Positions 26,183-35,900 of a stretch of DNA of 60,550 bases are shown here, piece by piece. Origin of the DNA: Streptomyces showdoensis (GTDB lineage Bacteria > Actinomycetota > Actinomycetes > Streptomycetales > Streptomycetaceae); NCBI RefSeq assembly GCF_039535475.1, contig NZ_BAAAXG010000001.1:1-60550 (forward strand), given 5' to 3'. How positions within the stretch are numbered: the stretch's first letter is position 1; each line of letters opens with the position of its first letter. The notes under the pieces were generated by a model. That model saw nothing but the letters and a program-made list of their open reading frames with translations. It searched no databases and was not told the DNA's origin. The position numbers were made by a program, and so were the translations under genes.

Positions 26183-27697
26183 ATGACCGCCACGCCTTCT
26201 TCCCTGGGGGACGGTACGGGTACGGGTGCGCATACGGGTACGGTCACCACGGCCGTACCCGCCCGGCTCGACCGCCTCCCCTGGTCCCGCTGGCACTGGA
26301 TGATCGTCATCGGCCTCGGCACGGTCTGGATCCTGGACGGTCTCGAGGTCACCATCGTCGGCAACGTCGCGGGCCGGCTCGCCGAGGACGGCAGCGGGCT
26401 CGACATCACGGCGGAGCAGGTGACGGGCGTCGCCGCCGCGCTGTACGTGGCGGGCGCATGTTCGGGCGCGCTGTTCTTCGGGTGGCTCACCGACCGGTAC
26501 GGGCGCAAGAAACTCTTCATGGTGACGCTGGTCGTCTATCTGGCGGCCACGGCGCTCACCGCGCTGTCGATGGAGTCCTGGTGGTTCTTCCTCTTCCGCT
26601 TCCTCACCGGCTTCGGCATCGGCGGTGAGTACGCGGCCATCAACTCGGCCATCGACGAGCTGATCCCCTCCCTCTACCGGGGGCGGGTCGACCTGATCAT
26701 CAACGGCAGCTACTGGCTCGGCGCCATTGGCGGCGCCCTGCTGTCGATCGTCATGCTCGACACCGACATCTTCCCGAAGGACCTCGGCTGGCGGCTCAGC
26801 TTCGCCCTGGGCGTCGTCCTCGGACTGGTGATCCTGCTGGTGCGCAGACATGTGCCGGAGAGTCCACGCTGGCAGTTCATCCACGGCCATAGTGAGGCGG
26901 CGGAGAAGCTGGTCGATTCCGTGGAGCGGGAGATCGAGGCGGAGAAGGGGGCCGAACTCCCGCCGCCCGCCGGTGAGATCACCATCCACCAGCGCAAGAG
27001 CATCGGCTTCGGCATCATCGCGAAGACGGTCTTCGCCCGCTATCCGCGCCGGGCCGTCCTCGGGCTCTCGCTGTTCATCGGGCAGGCGTTCCTCTACAAC
27101 GCGATCACCTTCGGCTTCGGCACCATCCTGATCACCTTCTTCGATGTCCCCACCGGCAGCACCGGCTACTACTTCGCGGTGATCGCGGCGGGCAACTTCC
27201 TCGGCCCGCTGCTGCTCGGACGACTCTTCGACACCGTCGGCCGGCGCATCATGATCACCAGCACCTACCTGCTCTCCGGCCTGCTGCTCTTCGGCACGGC
27301 CTGGCTCTTCGGCCGCGGCTCGCTCACCGCGACCACGCTCACGGCCTGCTGGTGCGTGGTGCTGTTCTTCGCCTCGACGGGCGCCTCCAGCGCCTATCTG
27401 ACCGTCTCCGAGATCTTCCCCATGGAGACCCGCGCCATGGCGATCGCCTTCTTCTACGCCCTGGGCACGGCGGCCGGCGGCATCGCGGGACCGCTCGTCT
27501 TCGCCGACCTCACCGCGTCCGGGGTGCCCGGGGACACGGTGCTGGCCTTCCAGATCGGCGCGGCGCTGATGTGCGCGGCGGGCGTCGTGGCGGCGTTCTT
27601 CGCGGTGAACGCGGAGCGCCGTTCGCTGGAGGACATCGCCGAGCCGCTGTCGGCGCTCCGGGCGGACGAGTCGGCAGGGGTGGCCGAGCGGGGGTGA
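26183..27697 (+). CDS. MFS transporter, sugar/metabolite-porter type
   Basis: 504 residues with 12 predicted membrane helices. After a Thr/Gly-rich N-tail, WSRWHWMIVIGLGTVWILDGLEVTIVG forms helix 1. Signature loops are visible: GWLTDRYGRKKLF between helices 2 and 3, a FRFLTGFGIGGEYAAINSAI helix, PESPRWQFIHG before the central loop, and RLFDTVGRRIMITSTY between helices 8 and 9. The D-x-x-GR[K/R] loops and PESPRW place it in the sugar-porter/aromatic-acid-porter group of MFS; the substrate is unknown. GAGAGGAGAG precedes the ATG. It may be cotranscribed with the FUSC gene. Confidence 0.9.
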   Translation: MTATPSSLGDGTGTGAHTGTVTTAVPARLDRLPWSRWHWMIVIGLGTVWILDGLEVTIVGNVAGRLAEDGSGLDITAEQVTGVAAALYVAGACSGALFFGWLTDRYGRKKLFMVTLVVYLAATALTALSMESWWFFLFRFLTGFGIGGEYAAINSAIDELIPSLYRGRVDLIINGSYWLGAIGGALLSIVMLDTDIFPKDLGWRLSFALGVVLGLVILLVRRHVPESPRWQFIHGHSEAAEKLVDSVEREIEAEKGAELPPPAGEITIHQRKSIGFGIIAKTVFARYPRRAVLGLSLFIGQAFLYNAITFGFGTILITFFDVPTGSTGYYFAVIAAGNFLGPLLLGRLFDTVGRRIMITSTYLLSGLLLFGTAWLFGRGSLTATTLTACWCVVLFFASTGASSAYLTVSEIFPMETRAMAIAFFYALGTAAGGIAGPLVFADLTASGVPGDTVLAFQIGAALMCAAGVVAAFFAVNAERRSLEDIAEPLSALRADESAGVAERG

Positions 27698-27966
27698 GCG
27701 GGGCAGAGCGGGGCGTTCGGCGAGGCGGACACGAAGGCGGCCCGGTGGCGGCGGCCCAAGGGTCGCCTGGGAGCGCGGCCAGCCCCGCGGGAGCGGGGTA
27801 CGCGCTATGACCGTGACGTCACGACATCGAGGAAAGGTGTTCACCGTTCCACGATGACCGAGCAACACGCACAGTCCCGTGAAGGCACCGGCCCTCGAGC
27901 GCCGGTACCGGGGCTTGCCGGCCCGTCTGGCCAGGGTGGTGGAACGAGCGTCCCGGGAGGTGCTCC

Positions 27967-29556
27967 ATGCCTGATGCCGTGGTGATCGGCGCCGGCCCCA
28001 ATGGGCTGGTGGCCGCGAATCTCCTTCTGGACGCCGGATGGAGCGTAGAGGTCTTGGAGGCGCAGGAGGAGCCCGGCGGAGCCGTACGCAGTGACGTCGG
28101 TGTGCACCCTGACTACGTCTCGGACGTGTTCAGCGCCTTCTATCCGCTCGCCGCCGCCTCCCCGATCCTTGCGCGTCTCGACCTCGCCGCGGAGGGCTTG
28201 CGCTGGAGCCACGCCCCGTCCGTGCTGGCCCACCCGCTGCCGGACGGCAGGTGCGCCGTGCTGGAGCGCCGAGTGGAGGACACCTGCGCCGGGCTGGCCG
28301 GCTTTGCCGCTGCCGACGCCGACGCCTGGGAGGACTTGTACCGGACGTGGGCCAAGGTGGGGCCCGATCTCGTGCGTGCCCTGTTCACGCCGTTTCCTCC
28401 GGTCCGCTCGGGGCTGCGGCTGGCGGCGAGACTCCACACCTCTGGTGGACTGCGACTGGCCCGCAAGCTGGCTCTGCCGGTGCGCCGACTGGGCGAGGAG
28501 GAATTCGCCGGAGAGGGCGGCAGGCTGCTGCTGGCCGGCAACGCCCTGCACGCCGACCTGGCCCCCGAGGCGGCCGGCAGCGGCGGCTTCGGCTGGCTCA
28601 TGTCCATGCTCGGGCAGAGCCACGGCTTCCCGGTCCCCGTCGGCGGCGCCGGCGCACTGACCGCGGCGCTCGTGAACCGCCTGCGGCGTCGCGGAGGCGT
28701 TCTGCGCTGCGGGGAGCGCGTCACGTCCGTCCTCGTACGCCGCGGCACGGCGGTCGGGGTCAGAACCGCGGGCGGGGAAACCGTCGGCGCGTCGCGGGCC
28801 GTGCTCGCCGACACGTCGGCACCGGCCCTCTACCGGGACCTCGTCGGCGAAGAGCATCTCCCGTCCCGGCTCCTGCGGGACCTGGAATGCTTCCAATGGG
28901 ACTTCGCGACGTTCAAGGTCGACTGGGCGCTGACGGCGCCGGTGCCGTGGACCGCCCGGCAGGCGGCCGGAGCGGGCACGGTCCACGTGGCCGACGGCGT
29001 CGACGGGCTGACCCGGTTCGCCGCGCAGATCGCCACGGGCCAGGTCCCCGACGAGCCGTTCGCCCTGTTCGGCCAGATGACCACCGCGGACCCCACCCGC
29101 TCCCCCGCCGGCACGGAGTCGGCGTGGGCCTACACCCACCTGCCGCAGCACATCACCTCCGATGCCGGCCCCGACCGCATCACCGGCCGCTGGGATCACC
29201 GCGAACGGGAAGCCATGGCGGACCGCATCGAAGCACAGGTGGAGCGCTTCGCGCCCGGCTTCCGCGGGCTCATCCGAGCGCGCCGCGTCCTGTCCCCCAC
29301 CACCCTCCAGGCCATGAACGAGAACCTGCACAACGGAGCCATCAACAACGGCACCACCGCCCTGCACCAGCAGGCGATCTTCCGGCCCACTCCCGGCACG
29401 GGGCGCCCGGAGACCCCGGTCAAGGGCCTCTACCTCGCCTCCGCGGCGGCCCACCCCGGCGGCGGCGTGCACGGAGCACCCGGTGCGAACGCCGCGCGGG
29501 CCGCCCTGCGCGCCCATGGCCTCCGCGCGCTCCTGCACCGCGCCCAGCGCGTCTGA
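27967..29556 (+). CDS. Phytoene-dehydrogenase-like FAD-dependent oxidoreductase
   Basis: 529 residues. The N-terminal dinucleotide-binding motif is textbook: AVVIGAGPNGLVAANLLLDAG, followed by VEVLEAQEEPGGAVRS. The C-terminal FAD signature is present as GLYLASAAAHPGGGVHGAPGANAA (condensed, residues about 485-510). The family (COG1233) includes carotenoid desaturases and many uncharacterised oxidases; no carotenoid genes adjoin it, so the substrate is open. GGGAGG lies seven bases before the ATG. Confidence 0.9.
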   Translation: MPDAVVIGAGPNGLVAANLLLDAGWSVEVLEAQEEPGGAVRSDVGVHPDYVSDVFSAFYPLAAASPILARLDLAAEGLRWSHAPSVLAHPLPDGRCAVLERRVEDTCAGLAGFAAADADAWEDLYRTWAKVGPDLVRALFTPFPPVRSGLRLAARLHTSGGLRLARKLALPVRRLGEEEFAGEGGRLLLAGNALHADLAPEAAGSGGFGWLMSMLGQSHGFPVPVGGAGALTAALVNRLRRRGGVLRCGERVTSVLVRRGTAVGVRTAGGETVGASRAVLADTSAPALYRDLVGEEHLPSRLLRDLECFQWDFATFKVDWALTAPVPWTARQAAGAGTVHVADGVDGLTRFAAQIATGQVPDEPFALFGQMTTADPTRSPAGTESAWAYTHLPQHITSDAGPDRITGRWDHREREAMADRIEAQVERFAPGFRGLIRARRVLSPTTLQAMNENLHNGAINNGTTALHQQAIFRPTPGTGRPETPVKGLYLASAAAHPGGGVHGAPGANAARAALRAHGLRALLHRAQRV

Positions 29557-30051
29557 CGCATGTCCGTACCGCCGCGGTCGAAGGGCTGAACATCATCTGC
29601 CGCCTCGTCGGCACCGCCCGGCGCGCGACGTCCGCCGCCCCACGCACTGCACCGCCGGCCGCAGCTCCTCAGCCTCTCGCGGCCCGACACCGCAGTCTCA
29701 TACGTCGAGGCCTTCGCCCACGAGGTACGGCGCTTCCGCCTCATCGCCCCCTCTCGCGTCGGGTGCGAAGGCCTCGCCGCGCAGGAACTGTCCTGGAGCG
29801 GGAACGCGTTCTCAAGGACGCCCTGGCCGCAGGGGCCTCCGTCGCGGGCCGGGCTGCCGCCGCACGGGGGGGGCAGGCGAGCTCGACGGGCTCGCCGGCG
29901 ACGGAGCCGGTGCCCGTCGAGGAACCACCGCCGCCTCAGAGCATGTAGCTCACGGTGAGGGCGTCGTGCTCCATTCAGTCGCGTGGGTCAGGTTCGAGCA
30001 TCACCCGTACGGTAGAAGCGCGGATTCCTGTGGTTCCTTCATCCTCAATCC
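29557..30051. other. Intergenic, no supported gene
   Basis: About 495 bases. Open frames are Arg/Pro-rich without homology. The last 100 bases presumably hold the promoter of the small secreted peptide. Confidence 0.4.
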
Positions 30052-30216
30052 ATGATCAAGAAGGCATTCGCTCTCCTGGCGCTGGTGGTATCGGCGAGCA
30101 TCCTCGGGTCCGGCGTCGCTTCCGCCTCCCCCGCGCACCGTGGGGACAGCGACCCCATGGTGTACGTCCCGATCCAGTTCGTCGAAGAGCTGCTCGGCGA
30201 GTGGGGGCGTGACTGA
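30052..30216 (+). CDS. Small secreted peptide, 54 residues
   Basis: ATG at 30052, TGA at 30214-30216. The N-terminus (MIKKAFALLALVVSASILG) is a classic signal peptide ending in VASASP, with likely cleavage after ASA. The mature peptide would be only about 28 residues, acidic and amphipathic (MVYVPIQFVEELLGEWGRD at its end). I do not recognise the family; the size and build resemble the many tiny exported proteins of streptomycetes, some of which coat aerial hyphae or act as signals, but the chaplin and rodlin motifs are absent. No strong ribosome binding site is visible. Confidence 0.6.
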   Translation: MIKKAFALLALVVSASILGSGVASASPAHRGDSDPMVYVPIQFVEELLGEWGRD

Positions 30217-30670
30217 GCCCGTCGCCTTCGGGACGCCGCCCTCGGCGGGAACGTACGAGGGGGGAGGCACAGGGTCGTCCTTCCTGGCCCTGGGCATCGC
30301 GCACGCCATTCATCGCCCCTCACTCACATCGGTACGGCTCGCCCCTGCCGGTTCGGCCTCCACACGACATCGGCCACGGACAACGGACCCGGGCGACGAC
30401 AGCCCACGATGCCGCGATGGCTGTCCGCGACCGGCTTCGAGCGCCATAGCGTCTTCGTCGCGTGTGGAACGGCATCGGCCGGGCAGGGGCACGGCATGAG
30501 GCCCAGCGCCCGCCGGCACGGATCAACCACCGAGGCGTCGACGTCGGCAGCGCACTACTTCCGGCACCGGCTCGAGGCTCGCGGGGACGCCCCTGCCCGC
30601 CACCGGACTCCCCGGACCAGGCGACGGCGCAGCCGACACGACCCGCCTACCGCCGACCAGGAGGACGATC
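30217..30670. other. Intergenic, no supported gene
   Basis: About 450 bases. No recognisable protein or hairpin. The right end carries AGGAGG for the next gene. Confidence 0.4.
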
Positions 30671-31120
30671 ATGGCCGTACGACACCGCTTGATCCACGCC
30701 GCGCCGGACCGAGTGTGGGAGGTCCTCGCCGACGGCTCGCGCTACGCGGACTGGGTGGTCGGCACGAGCGAGTCGCGGGTGGCCCGCGGTCTGTGGCCCG
30801 AGCTCGGATCCGCACTGGAGTACACCGTCCGGCTGGGACCATGGACGGTGGCCGGCACCACCGTCGTACGACGCGTGGACGTCCTTCGGGAACTGGAACT
30901 GGAAGTGGACAGTGGCCCCCTCGGCACCGCACGCGTGGCGATAGACATCCGCCCCTGGGGTGACCAGGCACTGGCGATCGTGGACGAGCACCCTCTGCAA
31001 GGCATCGGCGGAACGCTCCACAACGCCGCAGTCGACGCACTGATCCAACTGCGCCACCGCAGCATGCTTGCCAGGCTCGCGAACGTTGTCGAGGAGGAGA
31101 CCGGCTACGTACGCCACTGA
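30671..31120 (+). CDS. SRPBCC family protein
   Basis: 149 residues starting MAVRHRLIHAAPDRVWEVLADGSRYADWVVG, the start of a START-like fold (DUF or polyketide-cyclase group). A beta-rich middle and a final helix (LIQLRHRSMLARLANVV) complete it. It probably binds a small hydrophobic ligand. It is a second, only distantly similar SRPBCC protein in this window. AGGAGG sits eight bases before the ATG. Confidence 0.85.
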   Translation: MAVRHRLIHAAPDRVWEVLADGSRYADWVVGTSESRVARGLWPELGSALEYTVRLGPWTVAGTTVVRRVDVLRELELEVDSGPLGTARVAIDIRPWGDQALAIVDEHPLQGIGGTLHNAAVDALIQLRHRSMLARLANVVEEETGYVRH

Positions 31121-31518
31121 AACGCCGCCCCAGCGCCGGCCTTCTGCGGACGGCATGTTGATCCGAGACCGATGCCGCGTAGGCGTCCGACCTCTGCGCT
31201 GCCGGGGAACGCCGTCGCCCACGGTGGAGGGCGGTCACTCAGACCGTGGCGGGAGATGCCCTGGAACACTGTTCGCCCTCCGGGGCAGGGGCTCCGGTCC
31301 ACTCACACCCCTACCGGGCGTCAGGCTGCGGCCGACCACAGGACCAGATGGCTGGGCGGCAAGGTGCCTGCGACGATCTCCTTGCGCGGGCTGGGGTAGG
31401 GGCGTGCGCCGGTTGCGGGGGTAGAACCAGGTGGCGCCCCTGGTGTCGCGTCCCGATCGGGTCGGCCTTGCTGACGCGGCGGGCACGGGGGTCACCCGCC
31501 GGGCGGGACGCTCAACGG
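31121..31518. other. Intergenic, no supported gene
   Basis: About 400 bases between the convergent SRPBCC and small membrane protein genes. No recognisable coding sequence. Confidence 0.4.
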
Positions 31519-31716
31519 TCAGGAGCGGGACCACAGCCGACGCCGGCCGCCGGAGTGGGCGGATCGGCCGGACCCGACGCCCGCCAGGTGCAGGGCGAGC
31601 GCCGTGAGCCCGATGAGCATCACGTTCGTGGACGAGAACGTGTCGTTGGTCGCGATGTCCGCGGCGTTGATCAGGAAGGCGACGAAGAACAGTACGGCCG
31701 CTGCTATGCCGAGCAT
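31519..31716 (-). CDS. Small two-helix membrane protein
   Basis: 65 residues: MLGIAAAVLFFVAFLINAAD, a short loop, then NVMLIGLTALALHLAGVG, and a basic tail ending SGGRRRLWSRS. A strong AAAGGAG ribosome binding site is eight bases before the ATG. Proteins of this build (helix, short acidic loop, helix, Arg-rich end) are common in streptomycete genomes with no known role. It lies downstream of the HTH regulator gene on the same strand with about 150 bases between. Confidence 0.8.
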   Translation of the reverse strand: MLGIAAAVLFFVAFLINAADIATNDTFSSTNVMLIGLTALALHLAGVGSGRSAHSGGRRRLWSRS

Positions 31717-31870
31717 GGCGGGGCTCCTTTCGTAGAGGTGCTGTTCCGTCTGCCCGCGTACCGCACCACCACACCCGTACGGCTCCGGGCCCTCGCGCTA
31801 CGGGCGGGGGACGTGTCGTGCGCGGCGGTCGTCGTGCGGACCGCGTGAACGGGGCGCGACGAGGTGACGG

Positions 31871-32824
31871 TCAGATCCAGCCGCGGCGTGCCGCGACGAC
31901 GCCCGCCTGGAAGCGGTTCACCGCGCCCAGGAGTTCGTGGAGGCGGCTCATGCGCCGGCGCATGGTCCGGACCGACCAGCCGAGCTGGCGGGCTATGGCG
32001 TCGTCCTTGAGGCCGCTGACCAGCAAGGTCAGCATCAGACGGTCCTCCTCGCCGAGCGGGTCCTCCGCGGGCGCGTCGAGCGGCAGGGCCTGGTTCCAGC
32101 AGAGCTCCCAGTAGTCGGTGAGGGCGTCCAGCAGACAGGACGGGCGGATGACCGCGGCGCGCACGCCGTCGAGGTCCAGGGAGAGCGGCATCAGCGCCAG
32201 CCGGCGGTCCGCGATGGCCAGTTTGATCCGCAGGCCCGGCATCACCCGGGCCTGTTCGCCCCGGCGCACGAGTCCCCGGATGTCCTCGAGCACCCCCGGC
32301 CACTCCAGCGCCTCGGGTGCGTAGACCGCGCGGTAGCGGACGCCGCGCCCCAGTGCCGTGCTCTCCACCGGGTTGGAGGTGGTCAGTGCGTACGGTGGCC
32401 GGTCCAGTGTCATGACGTCCTCGCGCGCCTCCTGCTGCAGGCGGACGAACCAGCGGCCGAGCGCCTCACGGCCGGTGGCGATCTCCACCTCCTCCTCCCC
32501 CGCGGTGCCGGCCTGGGCCGCCGCGAAAAGGCGGGACAGCTCGTCCGCCGCCGAACGGACCCGGTCCAGCTCCGCGGTCCTGGTCCGCACCAGGGACTCG
32601 ACCGCGGCTCCCGGGTCGATCGCCGCGTACCGACGGCGCACACCCGCGAGCCGCCCGACCAGGCCGTGGTCGTTTAGCCGCTCCAGTGCCCTGGCGGCGC
32701 GGAGGACGGAGCAGCCGAGGTCCGCGGCGAGCTCGGCCGGGGCCGCCGTACGCCGGGTCAGCACGGCCCGGTAGACGCTCTCGTCGAACGGATCGATCCC
32801 TGCCGCGGTGAGCTCGTTCGTCAT
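31871..32824 (-). CDS. TrmB-like/LuxR-type HTH transcriptional regulator
   Basis: 317 residues from the ATG at 32824. An N-terminal winged-helix of the TrmB type (FDESVYRAVLTRRTAAPAELAADLGCSVLRAARALERL) is followed by a helical linker, a middle sensory domain and a C-terminal LuxR-like helix-turn-helix (LTLLVSGLKDDAIARQLGWSVRTMRRRMSRLHELL) at about residues 250-300. This arrangement is frequent in streptomycete regulators found next to secreted proteases. It faces the large subtilisin gene across 91 bases that contain a long inverted repeat, so it probably controls that gene and itself. No receiver domain is present. Confidence 0.85.
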   Translation of the reverse strand: MTNELTAAGIDPFDESVYRAVLTRRTAAPAELAADLGCSVLRAARALERLNDHGLVGRLAGVRRRYAAIDPGAAVESLVRTRTAELDRVRSAADELSRLFAAAQAGTAGEEEVEIATGREALGRWFVRLQQEAREDVMTLDRPPYALTTSNPVESTALGRGVRYRAVYAPEALEWPGVLEDIRGLVRRGEQARVMPGLRIKLAIADRRLALMPLSLDLDGVRAAVIRPSCLLDALTDYWELCWNQALPLDAPAEDPLGEEDRLMLTLLVSGLKDDAIARQLGWSVRTMRRRMSRLHELLGAVNRFQAGVVAARRGWI

Positions 32825-32827
32825 ATG

Positions 32828-32877
32828 CGGATCCTGGCCCACTTGTGCCAGCGGCAGCAATGGGCCGTCAGGATCCG
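32828..32877. promoter_or_regulatory. Divergent operator candidate between regulator and subtilisin genes
   Basis: CGGATCCTG (32828-32836) and CAGGATCCG (32869-32877) are perfect inverted repeats, 41 bases centre to centre (four helical turns), with an inner GCCCA/TGGGC pair. It occupies the 91-bp gap between the two divergent starts. Confidence 0.6.
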
Positions 32878-32915
32878 TTGTACGGAGAGTGATTTCGGCA
32901 CTAGGACTGCTTCCC

Positions 32916-35900
32916 ATGGCCAAGAACCCACGAAGGATCCGACGTCTGGTGGCCGTCACGGCCACCACCGTCGCGCTGGCCGGGACGCTGACCGCGACGC
33001 CCGGCACCGCGACGGCCCAGTCACCCGACCCGAACCAGCGGGTCATCGTCGAACTGTCCGGAGACGCAGCCGTCGCAGCCGCCCCCGGCGGCTCGCTCAC
33101 CTCCCTGACATCCGGCACGGCGGCGGCGGTCAGCGGCGCCCGACGGGCCCTGGCGGCGCGGCAGGGCGCCTTCGTCGGGTCGGTGCGGAACGCCGGGCTG
33201 CACCCCGCGTCGCCCCGCGGACTCGGGCTTCTCGTCAACGCGGTGGCGATGACGGTGCCCGCCTCCGAGACGGCACGGCTCGCCGCCCTGCCGGGCGTCA
33301 TCGCGGTGCGGCCCGACACTCGGATCCAGGTGCGCACGGACGTCAGCGTCCCGCTGACCGGCGCGCCCGAGGTGTGGAAGCGCGAGGACCCAAGCGGGGT
33401 GAAGGCCACCGGGAAGGGCACCGTCGTGGCGGTCCTGGACAGCGGTGTGGACTACGGGCACCTCGACCTGGGCGGCGGCTTCGGCAAGGGGCACAAGGTC
33501 GTCGGCGGCTTCGACTTCGCCAACGGGGACGCCGACCCGATGGACGACAACGGCCACGGCACCCACGTCGCGGGCATCATCGCGGGCAGGGCGGCCGGCA
33601 GGGGCGGCGTCACCGGAATGGCGCCCGACGCGCGCCTGTTGGCGTACAAGGTGGTGGGCGCCGACGGCAGCGGCTACACCTCCGACATCATCGCGGGGAT
33701 CGAGGCGGCGGCCGACCCGGCCAACCCCGACCGGGCCGACGTCATCAACATGAGCCTCGGCGGTCCCGGTGACGGCACCGACCCGCTGGGTCGCGCGGCG
33801 ACCGCCGCCGTACGGGCGGGGGTGGTCGTCGTCGCGGCGGCCGGCAACGAGGGACCCGGCAGCGGCACCGTGAACTCCCCCGCGTCGGCCGACGGCGTCA
33901 TCGCGGTCGGCGCCTCCACGAGCGGGGTGCGGATGCCCAGCGCGTACCTGGCCGGCCGGGAGCCCGAACTGATCCAGACGTACCGCGGCGTGCTGTCCGC
34001 GAACCCGCCGAGGGAGCCGGTCACCGCGCCGCTCGTGGACGTGGGTGCCGGCACCCCCGAGGACTGGAAGCGGGTCGGTGACGTACGGGGCAAGATCCTT
34101 CGGGCCGACATGCTCGTCGCACCCGGTACGGACGTCCTGAGCCAGAGCGACATCGACTGGGCACGCGAAGCGGAGGAGCGCGGCGCGCTCGCCGTGCTCG
34201 GCGGCCTGGCGGCGAACGCCGGACCCTCGCTCGCCGCCCCGGGGACGGTCGGGGCCCGGGCGACACCCGCCCGTCCCGACCCCGCCCGGACCGCGGCGTC
34301 CGGCGACTCGTTGCGCATGGACCGCCTGGTCGTCATGGGCATCGACTCGACCCAGTACGCCCAGCTGAGCCGGGAACTGGCCAAAGGCAGGGTATCGGTG
34401 ACCCTGCGCGGCACCGACTCCACCGACGACATCGCCTCGTTCTCGTCGCGGGGCCCCGGCACCGGCTTCGGGCTCAAGCCCGACCTGGTCGCCCCGGGCG
34501 TGGAGATCCGCTCCACGATCCCCACCTCGATGTACGCGCCCGGCGTCTACCGCATGTCGGGTACCTCGATGGCGAGCCCGCACGTCGCCGGAGCCGCCGC
34601 CCTGCTGCGTCAACTGCGCCCGGACCAGGACCCCGACGCGATCAGGTCCGCGCTGGTCGGATCCGCGAAGCAGCTCACGGGCACCGGCCCCAGCGTCCAG
34701 GGCAACGGGCGGCTCGACGTGGCCGCCGCCGCGTCGTCCGTGCTCACCGCCTCGCCGGCGACCCTGTCGTACGGTCTCGCCGATCTGACGCACGGAACGG
34801 TCGGCGGCACCGCGAAGGTGCGCCTGGCCAACCCCGGCGGGCATCCGCTGACCGTCGACCTCGGCGCCACCGGACCCGTCACCGTGTCCCCGCGGCGGGT
34901 CACCGTCCCCGCCCGGGGGTCGGCGACCGTCGGGGTGACGCTGCGCGCGGACCGTCCGTCCGGCGACGCGGAGATCAGCGGCCGGATCACGGCCACCCCG
35001 TCGCGCGGCCCCGCCCTCCGGGTGCCGTACCTGCTCGTCGTCCGGCACCTGGTCGTCCAGGCGTCCCCCGACCCCAGCGACGGCCGCTCCACCGTGCACG
35101 TCGCCGGACCGGCCGCCCTGAAGGCGCCGCCGGAGATCACGGTCACGCCCCCGCACGGCAAGGCCTTCACGCTGCCCACCACCGTGAACGGAGCCGGCTA
35201 CTACCAGGCCGACGTGAGGGGGAAGGCGGCCGGCGCCTACCGGCTGGCCGTGCGGGCCACGACCACCGACGGACGGCGGATCACCGGAACCGGAGCCTTC
35301 GAGGTCACCCCCGCCGGCAGTCGCGGCGACCGCTGGGAGCCCATCGGCCCGAACAGCGAGGCCGGTCACGTCGCGCTCTCGCCCGCCCGGCCGGATCAGG
35401 CGGTCGTGACCCAGTTCCGGAAGGCCGCCCCCTGGCTGACCACCGACGGCGGCGCCCACTGGCGCCAGTTGGGCAGGCTGCCGATCGCCGACGGCAACGG
35501 CACCGGAGCGGTCGTGGTCGACGCCCAGCGCCCCGACCGCTGGTGGTACGCCGTGAACTCGGCCGCCGATCCCACCCGTCGGGGAACGATCCTGCGCACC
35601 GACGACAACGGCCGCACCTGGCGCACGTTGGACGTGCCGGACGCGCACATCGACGCGTTCACGGCGGACGAGCGGACCCGTACCCTCGTCGCGGTGGTCG
35701 ACGGCACGCTGCTGGTCAGCACCGACGCGGGCGACAGCTGGGCCACGTACCCGACCGGCGTGACCGGCGACGTCCGGGGCGCCACCCTCGTCGGCGACAC
35801 CCTGTACCTGTCGACCTTCGCCAGCGTCTGGCGGATGGACGGCGTCGGCAAGGACGACCCGGGTCCGGCGGTCCTCGTCCTCGACGAGCCGGTGAACACC

